From Rhodococcoides kyotonense (GTDB lineage: Bacteria; Actinomycetota; Actinomycetes; Mycobacteriales; Mycobacteriaceae), in assembly GCF_900188125.1 (NCBI RefSeq), contig NZ_FZOW01000001.1, positions 91,368 to 155,367 on the forward strand: a stretch of DNA of 64,000 bases. The letters are read 5' to 3'. How positions within the stretch are numbered: position 1 is the first letter of the stretch; every line of letters starts with the position of its first letter. Shown here in pieces: positions 47,762 through 61,499 of the stretch. The notes beneath the pieces were generated by a model. It searched no databases. It was not told the DNA's origin and saw only the letters and a program-made list of their open reading frames with translations. A program made the translations under genes and the position numbers.

Positions 47762-48298
47762 TCAGGATTCGGTGGTCTGCACCGTGGTCGACCGTCGCCG
47801 GATCTTCGCAACGGCCGTGGCTGCTGCGGCACCCGCGACGATCACGACGATGACTCCGGTCATCAACGCCCAGGGCGTCTGATCTCCGACGAGTTCGTCG
47901 ACGAAGTTGTCCGCCGCGACCACGGGATCACCCGTGTACGTGCGGTCCTGGCCGGCCTCCAGGGTGACGCGGCTGACCGTGTCACTGAACGATCCGACCT
48001 GACCTGGACTGAGTACGAGCACCGTGCCGCCGTCCTGCGCGCCGACCGCCGTTGCGAGGTCTCGCAACTGCGAATCGTGCGACGGGTTGTTCTCGACGAC
48101 GACGATGCTCAGATCGATGCCGTTGTCCTCGGCGCGGTCCACGGCGCCGAGCAACGCGTCCTCGATGGACGGAGGCGCGCTGACGCCGGTTTCCCGAACC
48201 TCGGCCACGATCGTGTCCACATCGACACCGGGGGGAACATCCGCGGCAAGCGGAACGAAGGCCGCGAGCGGGGCAATGGCAAGGAACGGTTCAGGCAT
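47762..48298 (-). CDS. DUF6676 membrane protein (Rv1476-like)
   Basis: A 178-residue protein. The N-terminal and middle part (GVDVDTIVAEVRETGVSAPPSIEDALLGAV, then IDLSIVVVENNPSHDSQLRDLA) is an extracytoplasmic alpha/beta domain, anchored by one C-terminal membrane segment at about 143-163 (LMTGVIVVIVAGAAAATAV) with a basic cytosolic tail. The topology resembles TPM/ModD-like small-molecule or phosphatase folds, but no catalytic residues are clear. It lies between aconitase and ripA as Rv1476 does. Confidence 0.85.
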   Translation of the reverse strand: MPEPFLAIAPLAAFVPLAADVPPGVDVDTIVAEVRETGVSAPPSIEDALLGAVDRAEDNGIDLSIVVVENNPSHDSQLRDLATAVGAQDGGTVLVLSPGQVGSFSDTVSRVTLEAGQDRTYTGDPVVAADNFVDELVGDQTPWALMTGVIVVIVAGAAAATAVAKIRRRSTTVQTTES

Positions 48299-51445
<3,147 letters not shown>

Positions 51446-51483
51446 GCGCCACACGCTGGTGCCGCATCGTCGGCCCAGCACGC

Positions 51484-51548
51484 GCGAAGCGCTCACGACC
51501 ATGACACCGGTGGATTCGCCACTGTGCTCGTGGTCGTGAGCGCTTTGC
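51484..51548 (+). terminator. Hairpin terminator after aconitase
   Basis: AAGCGCTCACGACCA (51487-51501) pairs perfectly with 51531-51545 across a 29-nt loop, 42 nt after the acn stop. Outer bases add a few pairs. It separates acn from acnR; weak T content means read-through is possible. Confidence 0.65.
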
Positions 51549-51617
51549 GTTGATGGCTACCTGTCGGCGAAGACGGCCGAGAGAGCGAACCAGCTGTCCG
51601 ACGAAGGAGGAGTGCAC

Positions 51618-52193
51618 TTGCCCAAGGTCAGTGAAGACCAGTTGGCTGCGAGGCGAAGCGAGATCCTCGACGGGGCCCGTCGATGCTTCGGCGAGTTCGG
51701 GTACGAAGGTGCGACGGTTCGTCGGTTGGAAGAAGCCACCGGGCTCTCGCGTGGCGCGATCTTCCACCACTTCAAGGACAAGGACGGACTGTTCCTCGCA
51801 CTCGCGCAGGAAGATGCGCGGCGCATGGCCGAGGTCGCCGCCAACCAGGGCCTCGTTCAGGTGATGAGAGACATGCTCGAACAGCCCGACCGATTCGAGT
51901 GGCTCGGTACGAGGTTGGAGATCGCCCGCCGTCTACGTACCGACGCGGAGTTCCGCGAGAGCTGGTCGGAGAAGTCCGCCGAGTTGACCGACGCGACCCT
52001 CGCGCGTCTCGAACGGCAGAAGACCGCGGGCCGTCTGCGTGACGACGTACCGAAGGACGTCATGCTCGACTACCTCGACCTCGTGTTGGATGGCCTGGTA
52101 GCCCGAATCGCGTCCGGGCAGGGCGACAAGAACCTGTCCGCGGTGCTCGATCTCGTCGAGGAGTCCGTGCGAAAACAGGAGACGAGCGGCTAG
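51618..52193 (+). CDS. acnR: TetR family repressor of aconitase
   Basis: A 191-residue TetR-type regulator. The N-terminal helix-turn-helix domain spans about 10-55 (ILDGARRCFGEFGYEGATVRRLEEATGLSRGAIFHHFKDKDGLF); the rest is a helical ligand/dimer domain. Position after acn and the AcnR-type operator at 48513 identify it as AcnR, which in corynebacteria represses acn and responds to citrate. The start is TTG at 51618, 7 nt after AGGAGG; the GTG at 51612 is too close to that site. It overlaps the convergent HTH gene by 4 nt. Confidence 0.92.
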   Translation: MPKVSEDQLAARRSEILDGARRCFGEFGYEGATVRRLEEATGLSRGAIFHHFKDKDGLFLALAQEDARRMAEVAANQGLVQVMRDMLEQPDRFEWLGTRLEIARRLRTDAEFRESWSEKSAELTDATLARLERQKTAGRLRDDVPKDVMLDYLDLVLDGLVARIASGQGDKNLSAVLDLVEESVRKQETSG

Positions 52194-52450
52194 TCCGTCC
52201 GGTCCGTTCTCTTTCTCCGATTCGGACCACCGCGCGTACGCAGCGGTGTGTCCGACTCGGCGAGCACCTTGTGCACGAATCCGTACGACCGACCTGTCTG
52301 CTGCGCCAGAACTCGGATGCTGGCGCCAGCGGTGTACTGCTCCACGAGCTGCGATCTCAGCCGATCACGCGAATCACCGGTGATACGTGCGCCTTTCGAG
52401 TACCCGGCTTCCCCCGCGGACACTGCACCGCTCGATCGCATTCGTCCCAT
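52190..52450 (-). CDS. Small helix-turn-helix protein (Rv1473A-like)
   Basis: An 86-residue basic protein with a C-terminal helix-turn-helix at about 36-68 (QLVEQYTAGASIRVLAQQTGRSYGFVHKVL), similar to the Lsr2-unrelated small HTH family next to acnR in mycobacteria. The final RTRGGPNRRKRTDR tail is strongly basic. It is a probable transcription factor of unknown target. GGAGG lies 5 nt before the ATG. It is leftward like the ABC-F gene upstream but separated from it by 92 nt. Confidence 0.85.
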   Translation of the reverse strand: MGRMRSSGAVSAGEAGYSKGARITGDSRDRLRSQLVEQYTAGASIRVLAQQTGRSYGFVHKVLAESDTPLRTRGGPNRRKRTDRTD

Positions 52451-52542
52451 GGCGTCCTCCAGTCAGCGACATACACTCACCGAAAACCCCCGTCCGTTCA
52501 GGGTAGAGGAGGCCGCGGCTGCGCCATCGGAGAACAGCCGAA

Positions 52543-54174
52543 TCACGCCAGCTGAATCAGCTCCAGGTAGTCCTGCGACCAATGGTCCTCGGTGCCGTCG
52601 GGCAGCAGGATCACACGCTCCGGTGACAGCGCCTCGGCCGCACCCGGATCGTGTGTCACGAGAACCACCGCACCCTTGTAACTGCGCAACGCGTCGAGGA
52701 CCTGCTCACGTGAGATGGGGTCCAAGTTGTTGGTCGGCTCGTCGAGAAGCAGAACGTTGGCAGCCGACGACACGAGCCCGGCCAGTGCCAGTCGGGTCTT
52801 CTCACCACCGGACAGCGTTCCTGCCGGCTGCTCCAACTGCGGGCCGGTGAACATGAACGCACCGAGCAGCGACCTCAGCTCCTGCTCCCCCGTGTCCGGA
52901 GCCGCGTGACGAATGTTCTCCCACACGCTGGCGTTGTCATCGAGTGTGTCGTGCTCCTGCGCGAAGTAGCCGACGCGAAGCCCGTGGCCTGGTTCGAGTG
53001 CACCCGAGTCGGATTTCTCGGTCCCGGCGAGAATCCGCAGCAGCGTCGTCTTGCCTGCACCGTTCAACCCGAGTACGACGACGCGGCTGCCGCGGTCGAT
53101 TGCCAGGTCGACGCCTGCGAAGATCTCCAACGACCCGTACATCTTGGTCAGGTTCGACGCCATCAGGGGCGTCTTGCCGCACGGCGCAGGCTCGGGGAAT
53201 CGAATGTGCGCGACCTTGTCGGACACGCGCTCGGCATCCAGATTGGCGAGCAACTTGTCGGCGCGCTTCGCCATGTTCTGTGCCGCAACGGCTTTCGTCG
53301 CCTTCGCCCCCATCTTGGCCGCCTGGGCACGCAACGCGCCCGCCTTCTTCTCGGCGTTCGCGCGTTCGCGGCGTCGACGCTGCTCGTCGGTGGCACGCGC
53401 GTCGATGTACTTCTTCCAGTTCATGTTGTAGATATCGGCCTCACCGCGCACGGCGTCGAGGAACCAGACACGATTGACGACGTCGCCGAGCAATTCGACG
53501 TCGTGGCTGATGACGATGAGTCCACCCTCGTGGTTCTGCAGGAAGCCACGAAGCCAGTTGATCGAGTCGGCGTCGAGGTGGTTGGTCGGCTCGTCGAGCA
53601 GAAGCGTGGTGTCGGACCTGCCGCCACTACCGTCGGATGCGGCGAACAGAATGCGTGCCAACTCGACTCGACGACGCTGTCCACCGGAGAGCGTGCGCAG
53701 CGGCTGCGCCAGGATGCGATCGGGCAATCCGAGACTGTTGGAGATCCGTGCGGCTTCGCTCTCTGCCTCGTAGCCGCCCAACGACGCGAAACGCTCTTCG
53801 AGTGCGCTGTACTTCCGCACCGCCTTGTCGAGACGATTTTCGTCGGCGACCTCCTCCATCAGCGCCTGCTGCTTCTCCATCTGACGCAGCAGAGTGTCGA
53901 GGCCGCGAGCGGAGAGCACCCGGTCCTTGGCCAGCACGTCGAGATCGCCCTCTTTGGGGTCCTGGGGTAGGTACCCGAGGTCGCCGCTGCGAACGACTTC
54001 GCCTGCGTACGGCTCGCCCTCCCCCGCAAGAATTCGCAACGTGGTGGTCTTGCCTGCGCCGTTACGCCCGACGAGCCCGATGCGGTCTCCGGCCTGCACG
54101 CGCAGCGCAGGTCCAGGGGCGGACAGCAACGTGCGGACACCGGCACGAACTTCCAAGTCGGTGGCGGTGATCAC
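52543..54174 (-). CDS. ABC-F family ATP-binding protein (Rv1473-like)
   Basis: A 543-residue soluble protein with two ABC cassettes and no membrane segments, typical of ribosome-associated ABC-F factors. Cassette 1 has GRNGAGKTT near 36-44, LSGGQRRR and LLLDEPTNHLD; cassette 2 has GLNGAGKTT, LSGGEKTR and LLLDEPTNNLD. The linker between them (about 245-300) is charged and helical. GTG 54174 has AGGAG 7 nt upstream; the frame to 54201 lacks this. Relatives include housekeeping translation factors (Ettl/Uup type) and antibiotic-protection proteins; the role here is open. Confidence 0.93.
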   Translation of the reverse strand: MITATDLEVRAGVRTLLSAPGPALRVQAGDRIGLVGRNGAGKTTTLRILAGEGEPYAGEVVRSGDLGYLPQDPKEGDLDVLAKDRVLSARGLDTLLRQMEKQQALMEEVADENRLDKAVRKYSALEERFASLGGYEAESEAARISNSLGLPDRILAQPLRTLSGGQRRRVELARILFAASDGSGGRSDTTLLLDEPTNHLDADSINWLRGFLQNHEGGLIVISHDVELLGDVVNRVWFLDAVRGEADIYNMNWKKYIDARATDEQRRRRERANAEKKAGALRAQAAKMGAKATKAVAAQNMAKRADKLLANLDAERVSDKVAHIRFPEPAPCGKTPLMASNLTKMYGSLEIFAGVDLAIDRGSRVVVLGLNGAGKTTLLRILAGTEKSDSGALEPGHGLRVGYFAQEHDTLDDNASVWENIRHAAPDTGEQELRSLLGAFMFTGPQLEQPAGTLSGGEKTRLALAGLVSSAANVLLLDEPTNNLDPISREQVLDALRSYKGAVVLVTHDPGAAEALSPERVILLPDGTEDHWSQDYLELIQLA

Positions 54175-54330
54175 GCATGGGCTCCTAGCGATTGTGGGCA
54201 AGTGTCATCGGCGAGGCGGGCAGCAACGCGGTGAATGGTGCTCGAGACGCGCCCGAGCAACCACTCATTTTAGCTGCTCCCGGAGTGTGCTTACGCCACC
54301 CTGCCCAGTGACCCCGGTAACGTCTCGCGC

Positions 54331-55119
54331 ATGACCACCGCGAACGCAGCACACGAGAAGGATCTGACCGGCCGAGTTGCTCTGGTCACAGGAGCGAGCC
54401 GAGGAATCGGGAAAGCAATTGCCGCCGAACTGCTGTCCCGCGGCGCAGCCGTGACGATCACGGCACGCAAGCCCGAACCTCTCGCCGACGCGGCCGAAGA
54501 ACTGCTCGCGGCGGGCGCCGACGGAGCTCGCGTTCTCGGGGTGCCGGGGAACGCAGGCGACGCAGAGTCTCGACGCGACGCGGTGGCACAGACGATCGCG
54601 ACGTTCGGCTCGCTCGACATTCTCGTCAACAACACCGGCATCAACCCCGTGTACGGCTCGCTCATGGAGGCCGATCTCGACGGCGTGAAGAAGATCTTCG
54701 ACACCAACGTCGTCGCCACACTCGGTTTCGTTCAGGAGGCCTACCGACAGTGGATGGGTGAGCACGGCGGCGCGGTCGTCAACCTCGCCAGTGTCGCCGG
54801 AATTCGCTCGACGGGAGTCATCGCCGCGTACGGCGCGTCCAAAGCTGCCCTGATCCGTCTGACGGAAGAACTCGCGTGGCAGCTCGGCCCTGCCATTCGC
54901 GTCAACGCCGTCGCGCCCGGAGTCGTCAAGACGAAGTTCGCCGAGGCGTTGGTCGCGGCAGGTGAGGACAAGGCGTCGGCGATGTATCCGATGAAGCGCC
55001 TCGGCACCCCGGAGGACGTGGCGTCGCTCGTCGGGTTCCTCGTGTCCGACGAGTCGTCGTGGATCACCGGCGAAACCGTGCGGATCGACGGCGGGCTGCT
55101 GGCCACCGGAGGGCTGTGA
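54331..55119 (+). CDS. SDR family oxidoreductase
   Basis: A 262-residue classical SDR. GRVALVTGASRGIGKAIA at 14-31 binds NAD(P), NNTG is at about 98-101, and the catalytic triad is S in NLASVAGI, then YGASK. The substrate is unknown; the sequence resembles FabG-like and DHRS4-like enzymes. TAACGT (54318-54323) is a -10 hexamer 7 nt before the ATG, suggesting a leaderless mRNA. The stop overlaps the lycopene cyclase GTG by 4 nt, so the two are translated together. Confidence 0.9.
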   Translation: MTTANAAHEKDLTGRVALVTGASRGIGKAIAAELLSRGAAVTITARKPEPLADAAEELLAAGADGARVLGVPGNAGDAESRRDAVAQTIATFGSLDILVNNTGINPVYGSLMEADLDGVKKIFDTNVVATLGFVQEAYRQWMGEHGGAVVNLASVAGIRSTGVIAAYGASKAALIRLTEELAWQLGPAIRVNAVAPGVVKTKFAEALVAAGEDKASAMYPMKRLGTPEDVASLVGFLVSDESSWITGETVRIDGGLLATGGL

Positions 55120-56240
55120 AACCGATCGGCTCGCCTTCGGCCGACCTCGTCGTCGTCGGGTTGGGACCTGCCGGACGGTCGCTGGTTCACCGCGCGTCGA
55201 ACGCAGGGATCGACGTCCTGGGTGTGGACCCACACCCGAATCGAGTGTGGACACCGACCTACTCCGCATGGGCCGACGAGCTTCCGGACTGGTTGCCTGC
55301 GTCGGTCGTCGCGACGTCGACCACCCACCCCGCGGCGTGGACGACCCGGCGGCAATCGATCGGTCGGACGTACTGCGTGCTGAACACCGGTGCGCTGCAG
55401 CAGGCGCTCGAGGTGAAGCCATCCGACATCGTCGCGGCAAACGCGTCGACGATCCGCGAGAACGTGGTCACGTTGGCCGACGGCACGATCGTCCGCGGGC
55501 GCACCGTCGTCGATGCCCGCGGTTCCGTGGGCATCATCGGACTCGCCGAACAGACTGCCTACGGCATCGTCGTCGACCGCGCAGTGGGCGAGACACTTCT
55601 CGAGGGTGAGGGCGCCTGGTTCATGGACTGGCGCCCGGACAACGGCTCCGACAGCGCCGACACGCCCAGCTTCCTGTACGCGGTCGCGCTCGACGAGAAT
55701 CGCATTCTCCTCGAAGAGACATGCCTCGTCGGGACACCTGCGCTCGACCCGGCCGTCTTGCGAGACAGACTCGTGGAACGGCTGCGCCGCCGTGGATTCG
55801 AGCCGACGGGCGCCGAAGCCGTCGAACGGGTGAAGTTCGCCGTGCAGCCTCCACCACGCGATCGCGCCGACCACGGAGTGCGACGGTTCGGGGCCCGTTC
55901 CCCGCTGATGCATCCGGCCACGGGCTACAGCGTCGCCGCCTCGCTCGCGACGACGGATGCGTTTCTCGACGCGGTGACGACCGGCCGGTCGCCCGTGACG
56001 CCGTCGATCTGGGCCGTCCAGCGGCTGCGCAACTTGGGGCTTCGAACCGCGTTGAACCTGGAAGCGCGGCAGATTCCGCACTTCTTCGCAAGCTTCTTCG
56101 CGCTGCCGGTACCGCTGCAGACGGCGTACCTGTCCGGTCGAAGCGACCTGCGCGGCACCCTGTCTGCAATGACACGGATGTTCCCGACACTGCCGCCGAG
56201 CGCTCGTCTCGCGATCGCGAGAACCGTCGTCGGCAGATGA
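55116..56240 (+). CDS. crtL: Lycopene beta-cyclase-type flavoprotein (CrtL/CrtY family)
   Basis: A 374-residue FAD/NAD-dependent cyclase that closes the ends of lycopene to form beta- or gamma-carotene rings. The dinucleotide-binding VVGLGPAGRSLVHRA lies near 13-27, a TPTYSAWADEL stretch near 47-57, the cyclase signature FLYAVALDENRILLEETCL near 190-208, and MHPATGYSVA near 265-274. The C-terminus is hydrophobic (FFASFFALP). The GTG overlaps the SDR stop. No other carotenoid gene is in the window. Confidence 0.9.
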   Translation: MKPIGSPSADLVVVGLGPAGRSLVHRASNAGIDVLGVDPHPNRVWTPTYSAWADELPDWLPASVVATSTTHPAAWTTRRQSIGRTYCVLNTGALQQALEVKPSDIVAANASTIRENVVTLADGTIVRGRTVVDARGSVGIIGLAEQTAYGIVVDRAVGETLLEGEGAWFMDWRPDNGSDSADTPSFLYAVALDENRILLEETCLVGTPALDPAVLRDRLVERLRRRGFEPTGAEAVERVKFAVQPPPRDRADHGVRRFGARSPLMHPATGYSVAASLATTDAFLDAVTTGRSPVTPSIWAVQRLRNLGLRTALNLEARQIPHFFASFFALPVPLQTAYLSGRSDLRGTLSAMTRMFPTLPPSARLAIARTVVGR

Positions 56241-56282
56241 ATCGGGCCTTACGCTCGACACGACTGACGTTTCTCGGGAATC

Positions 56283-57269
56283 ATGAACCCCATGCGTAGC
56301 ATCTGGAAGGGATCGATCGCCTTCGGGCTCGTCAACGTGCCGGTGAAGGTCTACTCCGCGACGGAGACTCACGACATACGGTTCCACCAGGTCCACGCCA
56401 AAGACGGCGGTCGCATCAAATACGACCGGGTGTGCTCGGAGTGCGGAAAGTCGGTGCAGTTCGCCGACATCGACAAGGCGTACGACTCGCCCGACGGCGA
56501 CCGAGTCATCCTGACCGACGACGACTTCGACAAGCTCCCGGCAGCGGAGAAACACGAGATTCCGGTCCTCGAATTCGTGCCGACCGACCAGATCGACCCG
56601 ATCCTCTACGACAAGAGCTACTTCCTCGAACCCGACTCGACGTCTCCCAAGGCGTACGTGCTGCTGAGGCAGACGCTGCTCGAAACCGAACGCACCGCGC
56701 TCGTGCACTTCACTCTGCGGCAGAAGACGCGTCTCGCGGCGCTGCGGGTACGCGACGAGACTCTGGTGATCCAGACGCTGCTGTGGCCCGACGAAGTGCG
56801 GGCCGCGGAGTTCCCGTCGCTCGACGATGCACCCGAGGCACGGCCGCAAGAGGTGAAGATGGCGACGTCGTTGGTGGAGAGCATGTCATCCGACTTCGAC
56901 CCGACCGAATTCACCGACGACTACCAAATCGAACTGCGCAAGTTGCTCGACGACACCATCGCGAACGGCGGCGAGAAGGTCATCCACACCGAGGAGGAAT
57001 CCTCGGACGAGGGTGAGGACGCCGAGGTGGTCGACTTGGTGGCGGCCCTGCAGCGCAGCGTCGAAGCAGCGGGTCGGAACGCCAAGAGTTCGTCCACGGA
57101 ATCGTCCGAGAACCCCCCGGCCAAGAAAGCACCCGCCAAGAAGACCGCAGCGAAGAAGGCTCCTGCCAAAAAAGCTGCCGCCAAAAAAGCGCCGGCCAAG
57201 AAGACCGCAGCGAAGAAGAGTCCCGCGAAGAAAGCCGACGACGACGGTCAGGCGCGCAAGGGCGCCTGA
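56283..57269 (+). CDS. ku: Non-homologous end-joining protein Ku with Lys/Ala-rich tail
   Basis: A homodimeric ring protein that binds DNA double-strand ends and recruits LigD. The 328 residues start with SIWKGSIAFGLVNVPVKVYSAT (Ku bridge region), contain CSECGK near 50 and the KAYVLLRQTLLETERTALV core near 122-140. After about residue 260 is a tail of AKKAPAKK-type repeats, giving strong positive charge like mycobacterial HupB or H1-like tails. ATG 56283 is used; ATG 56292 is possible. No ligD is nearby. It ends at a bidirectional hairpin facing the suf operon. Confidence 0.95.
   Translation: MNPMRSIWKGSIAFGLVNVPVKVYSATETHDIRFHQVHAKDGGRIKYDRVCSECGKSVQFADIDKAYDSPDGDRVILTDDDFDKLPAAEKHEIPVLEFVPTDQIDPILYDKSYFLEPDSTSPKAYVLLRQTLLETERTALVHFTLRQKTRLAALRVRDETLVIQTLLWPDEVRAAEFPSLDDAPEARPQEVKMATSLVESMSSDFDPTEFTDDYQIELRKLLDDTIANGGEKVIHTEEESSDEGEDAEVVDLVAALQRSVEAAGRNAKSSSTESSENPPAKKAPAKKTAAKKAPAKKAAAKKAPAKKTAAKKSPAKKADDDGQARKGA
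57118..57240 (+). repeat. Degenerate Lys/Ala/Pro codon repeat encoding the Ku tail
   Basis: About 120 bp of imperfect repeats of units encoding APAKK/TAAKK, containing two six-A runs (57168-57173 and 57183-57188). Repeat number and the A runs are likely sites of length variation between strains. Confidence 0.75.
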
Positions 57270-57283
57270 GTCGCTCGACAAAG

Positions 57284-57315
57284 AGGTACGACCAGGTGGC
57301 TACCTGGTCGTACCT
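57284..57315. terminator. Bidirectional hairpin between ku and sufT
   Basis: AGGTACGACCAGGT (57284-57297) and its exact complement (57302-57315) enclose a GGCT loop, in the 56-bp gap between convergent stops. No T tract is present. Confidence 0.85.
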
Positions 57316-57325
57316 ACGAATCCAT

Positions 57326-57733
57326 CTAGACGGTGAAGCCGAGCGCCCTGAGCTGCTCGCGGCCGTCCTCGGTGATCTTGTCCGGGCCCCACGGCGGCAT
57401 CCAGACCCAGTTGATCTTCAGGTCCGAGCACAGGCCACTGCGCACGAGCGCGCCACGTGCCTGATCCTCGATGACATCGGTCAGCGGACACGCCGCAGAC
57501 GTCAGGGTCATGTCGATCGTGACGATGTCCTCGGTGTCGATCTTGATGTCGTACACGAGACCCAGGTCGACGACGTTGATACCGAGCTCGGGATCGACGA
57601 CGTCGCGCATCGCCTCTTCGAGATCTTCGAGTACCGCGATCTCCTCGGCGGTGAGTTCGACGGGCGCCGACTCACCTTCCGGTGCCTGCGGTCCCCCAGC
57701 TGCCTGTGTATCCGCTGCCTGTGTTTCGGTCAT
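57326..57733 (-). CDS. sufT: SufT/DUF59 metal-sulfur cluster assembly factor
   Basis: A 135-residue MIP18/DUF59 protein. After a disordered Gln/Ala/Glu-rich leader of about 25 residues, the domain shows VVDPELGINVVDLGLVYDI and TSAACPLTD with its conserved cysteine. It helps transfer or mature Fe-S clusters and closes the suf operon (Rv1466 position). ATG 57733 overlaps the sufU stop (ATGA); the frame to 57820 lies inside sufU. Confidence 0.94.
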   Translation of the reverse strand: MTETQAADTQAAGGPQAPEGESAPVELTAEEIAVLEDLEEAMRDVVDPELGINVVDLGLVYDIKIDTEDIVTIDMTLTSAACPLTDVIEDQARGALVRSGLCSDLKINWVWMPPWGPDKITEDGREQLRALGFTV

Positions 57734-58200
57734 GCTTGCTGTCCTTCGGATCGAGCGGGAGTTTCTTCTACTATTCGAACAACCGCGTCCTTGAAAGCCA
57801 TCCACCCCAGCAACGCGCATTTGACGCGCGCTGGATACTTCGACACTCCGGCGAAAGCAATTCCGTCACCGATGACGTCTTCGTCACCTTCGACGCTACC
57901 CCTGCTTCCGACCATCTGACTGAATGCGTCGACGATCTGCAGCGCCTCCGAAACCGATTGTCCGACGACCTGATCGGTGAGCACGGACGTCGCAGCCTGG
58001 CTGATGGAACATCCCTGGCCGTCGTACGAGACGTCTGCGACCGTGCCCTCGTCGTCGATGTGCACTCGAAGTGTCACTTCGTCGCCGCACGTCGGGTTGA
58101 CGTGATGAACCTCGGCGCCGAACGGCTCACGCAGGCCACGGCCGTGCGGATGTTTGTAATGGTCCAGGATCACGTCCTGGTACATCTGCTCCATCCGCAT
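57730..58200 (-). CDS. sufU: SufU-type sulfur-transfer/scaffold protein
   Basis: A 156-residue IscU-fold protein. YQDVILDHYKHPHGRG opens the fold; cysteines in NPTCGDEV, DGQGCSIS and ARVKCALLGW give the zinc/sulfur site of SufU, which accepts persulfide sulfur from SufS. The insertion typical of SufU relative to IscU is visible between the second and third cysteines. ATG 58200 is 1 nt from the sufS stop; the longer frame to 58542 is a shadow. Confidence 0.95.
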   Translation of the reverse strand: MRMEQMYQDVILDHYKHPHGRGLREPFGAEVHHVNPTCGDEVTLRVHIDDEGTVADVSYDGQGCSISQAATSVLTDQVVGQSVSEALQIVDAFSQMVGSRGSVEGDEDVIGDGIAFAGVSKYPARVKCALLGWMAFKDAVVRIVEETPARSEGQQA

Positions 58201-58201
58201 G

Positions 58202-60249
<2,048 letters not shown>

Positions 60250-60281
60250 CTGAAATTCCTTAGAAGTGAGAGAAAGTGGAC

Positions 60282-61499
60282 TCAGGCGCCGGTGACGGCG
60301 AGTTCGATCTCGATCGCGGCGTCGAGCCGCTCGCGTACTGCAGGTACCGGGATGCGTTCGATGATCTCGTGGAAGAAGCCACGCACGATCAGTCGTCGTG
60401 CTGCATCTTCCGAGATTCCGCGAGCGCGCAGGTAGAACAGCTGCTCGTCGTCGAAGCGTCCGGTGGCACTGGCGTGTCCGGCACCGAGGATCTCGCCGGT
60501 CTCGATCTCGAGGTTCGGGACCGAGTCCGCTCGCGCTCCGTCGGTGAGAACCAGGTTGCGGTTGAACTCGAACGTGCTCGTGTCCTCGGCCTCGGCACGG
60601 ATGAGGACGTCACCGATCCAGACGGTGTGCGCATCCTGTGTTCCGGGACCGGTCTCGCCTTGCAGCGCACCCTTGTACAGGACGTTGGACTTGCACTTCG
60701 GAGCCGTATGTTCAACCAGCAGTCGCTGTTCGAGGTGCTGACCTGCGTCGGCGAAGTACAGTCCGAGCAGTTCCGCGTCGCCACCGGGCGCGTCGTAGTG
60801 CACCGTCGGGCTGATGCGCACCAGATCGCCGCCGAGGCTGACATTGAAGTGCCTCAGTACGGAGTCACGTCCGAGCCGTGCGTGGTGGGCCGCGACGTGC
60901 ACCGCGTCGCGCTCCCAGTTCTGGAGAAGCACCACCGTCAGCTGAGCGCTGTCGCCGACGACGAACTCGATGTTCTCGGCGTAGGTGCCACTGCCCTGCT
61001 GGTCGATGACGACCGTCGCCTTGGCGAACTGCTCGAGGCGAATCTGCAGGTGCCCGTAGGCAAGTGCGTCGGCGCCCGGGCCGCTGATCGTCACGTCGAT
61101 CGGTTCGGAGATCTCCTGCTCACGACCCACCGACACGACAGTGGCTTCGGTGAACGCGGAAAACGCCTGTGCCGCAATGCGATCGGCAGGTACGCCGGCC
61201 ACACCCAATCGGTCGTCGTCGCGCCCGACCTTCTCGACGGTGACACCCTCGACCGCGGCGACCGCGATGTCGGCTCCCGTGGTCGCGACGGCTGATCCGT
61301 CGTGCAGGCCGCGGAGGCGACGCAGCGGCGTGAAGCGCCACAGCTCGTCACGACCCGACGGCACCTCGAACGCGTTGACGTCGTAGGACGTGAACTGCGC
61401 GCCCTTGTTGGCTACGAGCTTCGACTTGTCTTCTTTCGCCGGGTTCTCCGACGCCACGGCGCCGATCACTCCGTCGACGGGGGTAAGCGGGTTGCTCAC
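60282..61499 (-). CDS. sufD: Fe-S cluster assembly protein SufD
   Basis: A 405-residue beta-helix scaffold subunit that pairs with SufB. The N-terminus includes the ELWRFTPLRRLRGL motif near 52-65 and the C-terminus the family block DDEQLFYLRARGISEDAARRLIVRGFFHEII near 345-378, with the conserved HATATGRFD-like GHASATGRFD just before. The GTG start directly follows the sufB stop. Confidence 0.95.
   Translation of the reverse strand: MSNPLTPVDGVIGAVASENPAKEDKSKLVANKGAQFTSYDVNAFEVPSGRDELWRFTPLRRLRGLHDGSAVATTGADIAVAAVEGVTVEKVGRDDDRLGVAGVPADRIAAQAFSAFTEATVVSVGREQEISEPIDVTISGPGADALAYGHLQIRLEQFAKATVVIDQQGSGTYAENIEFVVGDSAQLTVVLLQNWERDAVHVAAHHARLGRDSVLRHFNVSLGGDLVRISPTVHYDAPGGDAELLGLYFADAGQHLEQRLLVEHTAPKCKSNVLYKGALQGETGPGTQDAHTVWIGDVLIRAEAEDTSTFEFNRNLVLTDGARADSVPNLEIETGEILGAGHASATGRFDDEQLFYLRARGISEDAARRLIVRGFFHEIIERIPVPAVRERLDAAIEIELAVTGA

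Noticed and set aside
57118..57240. Tandem DNA repeat as a mobile or regulatory element
   Set aside because: It is in frame and encodes the Lys/Ala/Pro tail of Ku.
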